Position numbers and translations under genes: made by a program. Below, in pieces: positions 45,887 to 64,000 of a stretch of DNA of 64,000 nucleotides. Source of the DNA: Piscicola geometra (lineage: Eukaryota; Annelida; Clitellata; Hirudinida; Piscicolidae); contig OX030961.1 of assembly GCA_943735955.1 (NCBI GenBank), positions 7,892,920 to 7,956,919 of the forward strand, read 5' to 3'. The notes below the pieces were generated by a model. It was not told where the DNA came from and ran no database searches. It saw only the letters and a list, made by a program, of their open reading frames with translations. Position 1 is the first letter of the stretch. Each line of letters opens with the position of its first letter.

Positions 45887-46558
45887 CAACACCCTGACTA
45901 CTTAGGCAAGAAAACTCTCAAAGACTTTTTGCGTGTTTTAGTTTATAAGTCCTAGAAATGGTCTATACTGCAATCTTATTGTTAGAAACCGGGCAAGAGA
46001 TATCGTAATTGTAAGGTACATCACATTAGTTTACAAAATTATTTGTGTTCTGAAAAGAAAAATAAAAATTGCATTTTTTTCTATGTAGTTTTTTTATAAA
46101 AAATATAGTAATTTAAACGTAAAGATTTATGTTTTTGACTTATCTTTTCTTAAGGGCGGAAAATATAAACAAATTTAAATGTAGCGTTAATTACTTAAAT
46201 TAAAATTTTACAAGATTCTTTTTAGAATGTTGAACAACTATGACAATACTTTTTTCGGGCTCTTCTCCTTCAAGATATTCAAATGTTCTTTTTTTAATTT
46301 TGCTTTATAATAAATGTATTATCAATTTGAAAAATTAAAATTAATTTTAATTATAATACTAATTCTTCATAAACTTTAATTACTCAGTATATTTGAATAC
46401 TAATTATCTACTTTTAGCTCTATGCTTTAGGCGATAATAAAAATATTTTTGCCTGCCACATTGAATTGGCAGATTATTCGATTGTTAAAATTTTAAGTTT
46501 TATAATCGTTTTATTAAAAATAGGTTATTTGTTCATTTTTAAAAAGCATAACGTTAAA
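45887..46558. promoter_or_regulatory. Putative bidirectional promoter region, ZNRF / RRP1
   Basis: 672 bp between the ZNRF and RRP1 start codons. AT-rich, without recognised core elements. Inferred from divergent orientation only. Confidence 0.4.
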
Positions 46559-49500
46559 ATGGTTTCAGAAGTATCAGAGTTGAATCTAAGTGACCAGATT
46601 GTTTTCACGTTTGCTAGAAAGCTCGCATGCAACGACCAGGCATCAAGGACTAGAAGTCTTAAACAGCTCGCCCTCTGTCTCAAGAAACTGCCCAGTCAGT
46701 ATGCTTATACTAACCACACTACGCTGATCAGCATGTGTTTTGCAAATTGATAGTTAATCTGTTTAATTATTATTCTTGAATAAGCTATTTATATAATTAA
46801 AATCGATTCAGATCTATGAGAGTTTTAGTCGTATTAAAATCATTGTTATGAAAGTTGCATCAAGCGCCATCATGATCATTACTACAACCTCTGCAGAGGA
46901 GGCAGATGAACTGACGCTGATGAGGTTGTGCAAGGGCTTGCACTACTGCATGTGGATGGCCGACAAGCCCCTCTATCAGGTTCCATTCTTATATCTTATT
47001 TTTTTATAATTTAACTAGTAAAAAATTGGAGAAAAAAAAAAATTTATTAAATATAGTGCCAAGGCAAGCAACCAAGGCATAAAAAAATAATTTTATTGAT
47101 AAATTTTTTGTTTTATTCTCTACTAGGAGAGCTTGGCAGAGCGCATATCGAAACTGGTGCATGTGTTCGCGGAGGAGGGCCTCTCGAGCACCTTCTTCGT
47201 GGCCTTCATGCAAGTCGAGGCGACGGAGTGGCACGACATCGACGTGTACCGAGTCGACAAGTTCATGCTGGTCAGTCTGCAAGATAACATTAAATAAAAA
47301 ACATCTTTAGATATATAAAATTTAAGGAAACCATCATTTTATATTTTCGTTTTTGGGTTATTATTTTGGAATTAATTTTTTCATTGTATATTTGAAAATT
47401 AGAATTTCTTTAGTGGCAATTTTTGCGCTAAACATAATTTGTTGATATAAAATTTCTTTTTTTGGACATTTGAAAAAAGTTTTAATTCATTGGTATTGTA
47501 CGGTAGCATAATATTCTTTCAAGATTCTCTAGTCATTTTTAATTTTCAACTCTTTAATCTAATGACCACCACAAAACCACACAGATGGTGAGACTACTAG
47601 TGAGAGAGATGATGACAAAGTTGAGGGTGGCTGGCTGGAAAGGGAACTTGTTAAGTGGGTTGATGGGTGGAGTGAGGAGGGTGCTGGAGGGTCGTAGCAG
47701 GGGTCTTTCACTGCACCTGATCGACCTCTTCTTGCCCGAGTTACAACTGCTGCTGCAAGGAGTAGATGGTGGTGAGGGAGTGCCAATGGAGCAAGTGCAG
47801 GTGCTCGTAAAGGAGTTGGCAAGCCTCTTCACCTCTGTCCTGTCTTCCACTCCTGAGTAGGCTTCATTGAGTCATTATCATTAACACTGTCATCATTATC
47901 TATCCACCGTCATGATCATCATTAATATTAAAACCATAATCATTATCATCAAACCACCATCATTATCATCAAACCACCATCATTATCATCAAACCACCAT
48001 CATTATCATCAAACCATCATCATTATCATTAACTCTGTCGTCATCATCATCATCACCAATATTTCATCTTTAAACATCAGCACCACATCCTCCCAGCGAA
48101 ATGATTGCAAAGCAGATCAACGTGAGCATCCTTCACTCCCTCATCAAGCCTCCATTCCAGGTATCATCATCATAATCTTCACCATCATCATCATGCTCAT
48201 CAGAATCTTCATCATCATCAGTTTATTCGAGCCTATTCTAGACTAGAAGTGCATTTTTATGTCATATTTAAATTATATTAAGAACAATATATGTATACAT
48301 TTAATAAAATATGTTTAAAAGGTTAAATTATTATTTAATCTCATCAAAGGTTTTCTAAATCATAGTCGAGCACACATAAAAATTATGATTTCTTAATTCA
48401 AATCTCACAATTCATCAACTCATCCCGATGCCACGACAGGTTGATTTGCCGTGGTTCGAAGCTCAACTGTTTGAGACTGCATCGAAGGATAAATGCTTGA
48501 ATCGGTCCCTGCTCTACTCCCTTGTGAAGCAGTCAGTTGGGTGCTGCTGGTGGTTTTGTGGTTGATGGGTGGTTTGGTTGTGGTGATAAAGGGTAGTGTT
48601 GTGGTTGATGGGTGGTTTGGTTGTGGTGATAAAGGGTAGTGTTGTGGTTGATGGGTGGTTTGGTTGTGGTGGTAAAGGGTAGTGTTGTGGTTGATGGGTG
48701 GTTTGGTTGTGGTGATAAAGGGTAGTGTTGTGGTTGATGGGTGGTTTGGTTGTGGTGATAAAGGGTAGTGTTGTGGTGTGATGGGTGGTTTGGTTGTGGT
48801 GATGAAGGATAGTGTTGTGGTGTGATGGGTGGTTTGGTTGTGGTGATAAAGGGTAGTGTTGTGGTGTGATGGTGGTTTGGTTGTGGTGATAAAGGGTAGT
48901 GTTGTGGTGTGATGGGTGGTTTGGTTGTGGTGATAAAGGGTAGTGTTGTGGTGTGATGGTGGTTTGGTTGTGGTGATAAAGGGTAGTGTTGTGGTGTGAT
49001 GGGTGGTTTGGTTGTGGTGATAAAGGGTAGTGTTGTGGTGTGATGGGTGGTTTGGTTGTGGTGATAAAGGGTAGTGTTGTGGTGTGATGGGTGGTTTGGT
49101 TGTGGTGATAAAGGGTAGTGTTGTGGTGTGATGGGTGGTTTGGTTGTGGGGATAAAGGGTAGTGTTGTGGTGTGATGGGTGGTTTGGTTGTGGTGAATAA
49201 GGGTAGTGTTGTGGTGTGATGGGTGGTTTGGTTGTGGTGATAAAGGGTAGTGTTGTGGTATGATGGGTGGTTTGGTTGTGGTGGTAAAGGGTAGTGTTGT
49301 GGTGTGATGGGTGGTTTGGTTGTGGTGATAAAGGGTAGTGTTGTGGTGTGTTGGGTGGTTTGGTTGTGGTGATGAAGGGTAGTGTTGTGGTGTGATGGGT
49401 GGTTTGGTTGTGGTGATAAAGGGTAGTGTTGTGGTGTGATGGTGGTTTGGTTGTGGTGATAAAGGGTAGTGTTGTGGTGTGATGGGTGGTTTGGTTGTGG

Positions 49501-52500
49501 TGATAAAGGGTAGTGTTGTGGTGTGATGGTGGTTTGGTTGTGGTGATAAAGGGTAGTGTTGTGGTGTGATGGTGGTTTGGTTGTGGTGATAAAGGGTAGT
49601 GTTGTGGTTGATGGGTGGTTTGGGTGTGGTGGTAAAGGGCAGTGTTGTGGTGTGATGGGTGGTTTGGTTCTGGTGATAAAGGGTAGTGTTGTGGTGTGAT
49701 GGGTGGTTTGGTTGTGGTGATAAAGGGTAGTGTTGTGGTGTGATGGTGGTTTGGTTGTGGTGATAAAGGGTAGTGTTGTGGTGTGATGGGTGGTTTGGTT
49801 GTGGTGATAAAGGGTAGTGTTGTGGTGTGATTGTGGTTTGGTTGTGGTGATAAAGGGTAGTGTTGTGGTTGATGGGTGGTTTGGTTTTGGTGATAAAGGG
49901 TAGTGTTGTGGTGTGATGGGTGGTTTGGTTGTGGTGATAAAGGGTAGTGTTGTGGTGTGATGGGTGGTTTGGTTGTGGTGATAAAGGGTAGTGTTGTGGT
50001 ATGATGGGTGGTTTGGTTGTGGTGGTAAAGGGTAGTGTTGTGGTGTGATGGGTGGTTTGGTTGTGGTGGTAAAGGGTAGTGTTGTGGTATGATGGGTGGT
50101 TTGGTTGTGGTGGTAAAGGGTAGTGTTGTGGTGTGATGGGTGGTTTGGTTGTGGTGGAAAGGGTAGTGTTGTGGTGTGATGGGTGGTTTGGTTGTGGTGA
50201 TAAAGGGTAGTGTTGTGGTGTGATGGGTGGTTTGGTTGTGGTGATAAAGGGTAGTGTTGTGGTGTGATGGGTGGTTTGGTTGTGGTGATAAAGGGCAGTT
50301 TTGTGGTATGATGGGTGGTTTGGTTGTGGTGGTAAAGGGTAGTGTTGTGGTGTGATGGGTGGTTTGGTTTTGGTGATAAAGGGTAGTGTTGTGGTGTGAT
50401 GGGTGGTTTGGTTGTGGTGATAAAGGGCAGTGTTGTGGTATGATGGGTGGTTTGGTTGTGGTGGTAAAGGGTAGTGTTGTGGTGTGATGGGTGGTTTGGT
50501 TGTGGTGATAAAGGGTAGTGTTGTGGTGTGATGGGTGGTTTGGTTGTGGTGATAAAGGGTAGTGTTGTGGTGTGATGGGTGGTTTGGTTGTGGTGATAAA
50601 GGGTAGTGTTTTGATGTGATGGTGGTTTGGTTGTGGTGATAAAGGGTAGTGTTGTGGTGTGATGGGTGGTTTGGTTGTGGTGATAAAGGGTAGTGTTGTG
50701 GTATGATGGGTGGTTTGGTTGTGGTGGTAAAGGGTAGTGTTGTGGTATGATGGGTGGTTTGGTTGTGGTGGTAAAGGGTAGTGTTGTGGTGTGATGGGTG
50801 GTTTGGTTGTGGTGATAAAGGGTAGTGTTGTGGTGTGATGGGTGGTTTGGTTGTGGTGGTAAAGGGTAGTGTTGTGGTGTGATGGGTGGTTTGGTTGTGG
50901 TGGTAAAGGGCAGTGTTGTGGTGTGATGGGTGGTTTGGTTGTGGTGGTAAAGGGTAGTGTTGTGGTGTGATGGGTGGTTTGGTTGTGGTGATAAAGGGTA
51001 GTGTTGTGGTGTGATGGGTGGTTTGGTTGTGGTGGTAAAGGGTAGTGTTGTGGTGTGATGGGTGGTTTGGTTGTGGTGTGATGGTGGTTGTTATTCAAAA
51101 CCATCATGTCCATCGTCATAACCCACAGGATCGGCATATTGAAGAATGGTGATGGAGAGAAGAAGAAGAAAGTGATGAAAAGGGTGGAGGTGGATGAGTG
51201 GAGGGAAGTGACGAAGGGAGCTGTGGAGAGGCTGAAGGAGTTTGAGATGGAGGGAATGCTGGGAAGGAAGAGGAAGAGGGAGGAAAGAAAGAAGAGTCTG
51301 CAACTCCTTGCTGCTGCGGCAGATGATGATGATGATGATGAGGAGGAGAAGGAGGAGGAGGTCGATGAAGATGATGAGGGGGAGAAAGATGATGATGATG
51401 ATGATGAGGAGAAGGAGGATAAGGATGAAGTTGATGAAAAAGGGAAGATAGAGAATGGTGGTGATGGTGATGAAGATGATGATGATGATGATAAAGAAGT
51501 AGGAAACAAGCAAGAAATTAAAATCATTAGTAAAGTATTGAAGCGGCCTAGAGAGGATGACGTTGATGATGGTGATGATAACGAAAACGATGATAATGAT
51601 GAGGATGATGATGATGAGGATGACGCTGATTTCGATGATGATTTGAAAAAGTTTTTCAACGTGGGGTCTGAAGATGATGAAGACGACGATGAGGATGAGG
51701 AGGAGAACGATGTTGGTGATGATGAAGAAGAGGAGAAGAATGATGTTGATGATGATGAAGAAGAGGACGAGGAGGAGATCGTAGAAACTAAATCTTTAAA
51801 GATGACTCCTACTAAAGTTATAGGTTAGAAGGTTTGTTTCATTAAGTTAGAAAGTAGGCCTTATTTAGAATGTGAATATTTATTGTTGACCGCTTTGAAC
51901 ATTTTCCAGAAAATGGTCAATTATCAGAGAAGAAGTCTGTCGTCTTCAGCAATAAATGCCTTGCAAAAAGTTGGATTTGAATGTGGGGCGAATAATTCAT
52001 TTTGTATTAATTCAATTAATAAATCAATTATTGAAAATTATATCTTAAATTTTTCAACATTTTATTCGGCTTGTAAATTATTTTTATCATGGGTTGACTA
52101 ATCTTTTCTTTTTAACCATCTCCATCCTTCCATTCCCATCTTCACCTTTATCCCACTAACTCCATCACGACCGACCCTACATCCACCTCACAGAGTTCCA
52201 CAAGAACACCAAAGTGACTCCGAAGTTCGATCCATCAAGCAAGCCTCTCCGTTCTTCCCTCAAACCCTCCCCCATCATAACAGCCCTCCACCTCAACAAA
52301 AAATCTTTTCCCACCACTCACCTCAACTCCAACAACAACACTAACCACTCCATACAACATCACCCACAACAACACTCTACCCTTAAATCTTCCCTTCCAC
52401 CCGGCAAGCAACTATTTCTGAATGGAAAGGGAGGCAACAACAAGAAAAAGCAACGACTCGCCAACAAAAGGCAACAAAGCAGTCAGAAACACTCGAGCAA

Positions 52501-52519
52501 AAAGAGAAAGAAGCGTTGA
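46559..52519 (+). CDS. RRP1: Ribosomal RNA processing protein 1 (RRP1/Nop52), complete
   Basis: Eight exons: 46559-46694, 46897-46979, 47127-47270, 47585-47856, 48097-48160, 48440-48531, 51129-51823, 52194-52519; 603 residues. The N-terminal Nop52 domain is clear: DQIVFTFARKLACNDQASRT, LTLMRLCKGLHYCMWMADKP, LAERISKLVHVF, FFVAFMQVEATEWHDIDVYR, DKFMLMVRLLVREM. Exon 7 codes for a basic then strongly acidic low-complexity tail: Asp/Glu runs from GAT/GAG microsatellite, with KVLKRPRED and DDLKKFFN between. The last exon has KVTPKFDPSSKPLRSSLKPS and a lysine-rich nucleolar-type end (KKRKKR-stop). RRP1 acts in the nucleolus in maturation of the large ribosomal subunit. The intron before exon 7 holds a 2.5-kb minisatellite. 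An AATAAA lies at 52693. The ATG at 46559 begins the domain directly. Confidence 0.93.
47940..48030. repeat. 20-bp tandem repeat in RRP1 intron 4
   Basis: About four copies of 'catcattatcatcaaaccac' upstream of exon 5, A/C/T-rich and free of G. Confidence 0.8.
48540..51090. repeat. 2.5-kb minisatellite, unit 44 bp, in RRP1 intron 6
   Basis: About 57 copies of a 44-bp unit built from 'gatgggtggtttggttgtgg', 'tgataaagggtagtgttg' and a linker 'tggtgt'. The plus (sense) strand is almost free of C. It begins about 20 bp after the donor at 48532. Subtypes differ by 'gataaa'/'ggtaaa' and 'gtgtgat'/'gttgat'. As the unit is not a multiple of three and lacks stops on the other strand, it yields a spurious 1079-codon minus-strand ORF. 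Confidence 0.97.
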
Positions 52520-53545
52520 GTGTGTTCGAAACGCTGTTATGACAGGTTGATGTTGCAGTTGTCTATGAAATCGAGTTTATTATTACATCTGATTATTTTT
52601 AATTTAATATATTTCATTTTGTCTTATTTAAATAACTTATTTTTTATTCTATAGCCGAACCATATTTATAGAAAATTGTTTGTTTTAATTGGAATAAACT
52701 GTTTTGAGAATTGTTGTGTGTTAAACTTTTTACTCTTCTTTAACTGAAGTCTTAGAATCGTCTGTATAGCAATCTTTAGAGAGCTTTTGGAAAAACAAAT
52801 GCCTTTAAAATTATTTATAAATTAAGGCACGTTTAAAACTTGAAACACTGGAGGATAGTTTAAATTATGTAGATACTTTTCATACAACTACTATGTTATA
52901 ATTGATTAATTTCAAAGTTAGAATGAAAATAGCCAAACGAATACAAGATTCTGTTTTACCTATATAGAAGAGGATAAGGCTTGCATTAAAAGATAGAATA
53001 AAAATTTTTATTGTATAAAATCAATTAAAATAACAGCTGGTATAAACTTAAAGCCTATATTAAACAGCCGATAAATTGATAGAACATTCATGATTTAATA
53101 AGTAAGATTTCTAAACGTATTTTGCTTGTAAAGCATTCAATTCATCAGTTTCAGTAAAACCTTTACATTCACGAGAACATGCAATCGCATATATGCGTAG
53201 ACGCATGCTTTCGAACAGTATAACTCTTTCGTGTAGACTGGCAATCTCGATATAGTGCTGTGAAGCAAGCTGTATGCATATAAGATACACCGAGTAGCTG
53301 GAAACTCTTTCTCCAAGTATCAGACGGGTGTTGCAATTTCGTTATGCTGCTGTTGTCGGCAATCTTTTTCTTTTAACCTCAAGTTGGTTCTTTCTGTTTC
53401 GTTTTAGTTTCCCAAAGGTTCTCCCCACTCCTAAAAGGTTGTTCAACTGCTCTTATATGAAATAACTTGCTCTCATTTCAATGAACCACTATCTATCGAT
53501 ATAACCCATACTTTAAATTTTCAACTGACCATTAATGTTCAACAG
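52520..53545. other. Spacer between RRP1 and PAK
   Basis: RRP1 3' flank with AATAAA at 52693-52698, then AT-rich sequence. An ACAG directly before the PAK start codon suggests that an untranslated first PAK exon lies here, possibly around 53330-53410; not proven. Confidence 0.45.
52693..52698 (+). terminator. Polyadenylation signal AATAAA of RRP1
   Basis: Hexamer in 'ttggaataaactg', 174 bp after the stop codon. Confidence 0.6.
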
Positions 53546-61658
<8,113 letters not shown>

Positions 61659-64000
61659 TTGGCAACGAAAGCTTTGGTTTGGGATCCATCGGTGCTTCAG
61701 TGGAAAACAGGGCTTTGGAAGGTTGTGAGATGGCTTTGCATGCGTTCATTGTCCAATTATTATTGGACTGTAAATATGGTTTTTTCTGCGGTTGCCAAGT
61801 CTGAGGTGTTATGAGTTAAAGATATTACAATGATGGTGACGGCTAGCCTAGTAAGAAATTACACAAACGTGACTTCCATTACGCCATGTCAAATCATCCA
61901 GCCTCCTTCACTTGTGGACTTCTCGCAGTGTGATAGTAACGCCGTCATTTTACATTCTGGCGTCTTTTGTTTGTGGCGGTTCGAGAGAAATCTGGTTGGT
62001 TCCGACCTCTGATTATTTGAGTATTTCATTCAGTTTCATTTCTATCTACTTTTCATGGAGTTTATTTGCTGAAGACTCGTTCGTGATATTCGAAGGTTTG
62101 GAAATACTTTTGGTTTTTACTGATAATATTCATATACTGATGCCTCGGTTTAAATTATAAAAAATATTTTTAAAACTCAAAAATATTCTCAATTTTTTCA
62201 CATTTTAAATATAAGAAAACTTTTTTCATAACTAAGACTTTTTCTATGGGCTAACATTTCTTTCACCAGAGGCTACGAAAATGAACATCAATAACTTTAA
62301 CTTGTATTGTATATTCTAGTCCTTAAATCAACCTTTTTGTATTTCGCGGGTTCCGATCAAAGTATTAACTATCTATAAATCAGATGATTCTCAACATTTT
62401 TTTTTTCTGTTAATTTATTTCGTCATTTATTTATATTTATAAAGCTCACAAGATTCAGGAGGTTTCTTAGATCAATCTGTTTATGCAATTTCATCTCTTC
62501 ATTTCTTAGTTTGGCACTACTCAAATCTAAATGGGGGGTTTCTCTATAAATTTGCAAATAATGTTTATTATTATTATTACTTTTAATTTTATAAATTAAA
62601 TCAATCATAAACTCTCCCAAAACGTCTCACGACCCCTTCCTTTATTTCCCAATCCTCTTTAAAATGAATGATAAATTGTTACTCTTACCAAAAGTCTGCA
62701 TCCAAATGTCTTTAAATGACTTTAACATGCCTTTTTATACGTTACAAAAATGGTTGATTTGTTACTTTAATAATGATTTCTTAAATTTCTTTCGTTACTT
62801 CAACTGTGCTTTTCATCGAATTGTTTGTGAGTGATCTTATCATCTTTTCTTTCAAATTCTCCAACAACCAGTTCACTTATGACGAGAATTGAGTTTAAAT
62901 TAACTAGTAATAGAGCTCATAATGTATTATCTACATTATTAGTGATATTACTCAATATTAGTAATTTTGAGTAATAATATTGAGTAATACTGTCTTGTAC
63001 TGTACTCGTTCATTGAAGAGACAAGTGCCTTGTTAGCGATCCTTACTATTCACCTTCATGAACACCTATCATCTCCGACAAATCAAAGACTCACATCTCA
63101 CTTTTCAAACTCAATCCGTCTCTCTGGCCATTACATTGATATTTCGGCTTCAAAATTAAAATTCTTCAAACCTCCATTTGGTGTTTCTCACTTCATTAAC
63201 CATAAATTATAGTCTATTCAAGTCTACCATAGACTCCCTTGCATCATTTCCTTGTAGATGTTTATGGAAAAGCCAATTTGAGATTTTTTCAAACACAACA
63301 AGTACCAAACGAAAGAGACAAGCATCCTCAATGTTATAAATGATAATCGACACGCCCCCAACCATGCATTGATGTGATTAAAAGCGAAAATGCCGGAAAA
63401 ATATTATATACCTGGACTGGTTATATAAGTCAACAACCCAAGAGAGTATGAAGCTGTAGAATAACAACCATCATCGTCATCATCATCGTCATCGTCATCA
63501 TCATCATCATCATCATCACCATCATCATAATTATTTAGCTTTTTAGTCGATAAAAACTTTATTAAAACATTCTCCCAAAACTACAAAAGACTACAACTTG
63601 GCAACAAAGCGTCGTACGCTCGTGAAGTATAAACCTTACAAAATGAGATGGTATTTATTGAGAATGCCCTGAGCTAACCTCGCCACAATAAGGTAGCAAC
63701 AACCACGCGAATGTGAGACTTTAAGATTACGATCTATTGTTCCTTAATTCGATCGAAAATGTGAATATATGTAGCATACTCCTTAATACTTCACGTAAAC
63801 AAACAATATTTAGTATAATCGATTATAACCAATTAATTATAACAACTATTAATATAAACAATTCTAATCAATTAATTATAACACCTTTTAATAAAAAAGC
63901 TATTATTATTTACTTCTTTAACCATTACGTCTTATAAGAAATTAATAATGACTATAACCGAACAAAACCCCAATCGAACGAACAAGCATGAACTATTACG
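61659..64000. other. PAK 3' flank, no further gene seen
   Basis: AT-rich sequence without a supported exon on either strand. Short ORFs are single, unspliced and unlike known proteins. Contains an inverted repeat at about 62949-62987 and an ATC tract at 63470-63530. Confidence 0.5.
62947..62990. repeat. Short inverted repeat
   Basis: 'attactcaatatta' and its complement 'taatattgagtaat' stand about 14 bp apart and can form a 14-bp stem. Confidence 0.75.

Noticed and set aside
48420..51659. 1079-codon minus-strand ORF rich in His, Thr and Pro
   Set aside because: It is the translation of a 44-bp minisatellite antisense to RRP1 intron 6 and to its acidic exon; the repeat is free of stops in all three minus frames.

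Overview
The window is a piece of a bilaterian animal genome: AT-rich, very rich in simple repeats, with many small GT-AG introns. The protein set (PKN, a BK channel, group II PAK, EXOSC8, RRP1, ZNRF, AKTIP) and tRNA-derived SINE remnants suggest a non-vertebrate, probably lophotrochozoan (annelid- or mollusc-like) animal; the species cannot be fixed from the sequence. No prokaryotic or viral gene was recognised. All gene models below were spliced by hand from motif alignment and intron phase, so single exon borders can be off by a few bases.

Layout from left to right: the 3' end of an UNC93-like membrane protein (+, 1957-3033); an AKTIP/FTS homologue (-, 6206-8229); protein kinase N with three HR1 repeats, a C2-like domain and an AGC kinase (+, 8926-18333); a repeat-filled gap with a 24-bp satellite bounded by inverted repeats (about 20470-21180); a complete slowpoke/BK calcium-activated potassium channel in 25 coding exons (-, 22522-34921); exosome subunit EXOSC8/RRP43 in 10 exons (+, 35591-38079); three tandem genes for a small four-helix membrane protein family that I do not recognise (+, 38635-39638, 40604-41436, 42476-43867); a ZNRF-type E3 ubiquitin ligase (-, 44618-45886); RRP1/Nop52 (+, 46559-52519); and a group II p21-activated kinase, PAK4/mushroom-bodies-tiny type (+, 53546-61658). 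The last 2.3 kb holds no recognisable gene.

Three gene pairs (AKTIP/PKN, BK/EXOSC8, ZNRF/RRP1) are head-to-head with 670-700 bp between start codons, which suggests bidirectional promoters. The functions are mostly unrelated housekeeping or signalling roles; no operon or pathway cluster is evident apart from the tandem membrane-protein family.

The most unusual feature is the way repeats are placed in introns. In nearly all genes, on both strands, the 5' part of repeat-bearing introns carries G/T-rich tracts on the sense strand (TG, GGT, GAT, GTGG types, often free of C) and the 3' part carries A/C-rich tracts (CA, CCA, ATC, AAC types, often free of G and so of AG) running up to the acceptor. 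The two ends of one intron are therefore often complementary and could pair, bringing donor and acceptor together. Three kilobase-scale minisatellites (in the BK, RRP1 and PAK introns) obey the same polarity.
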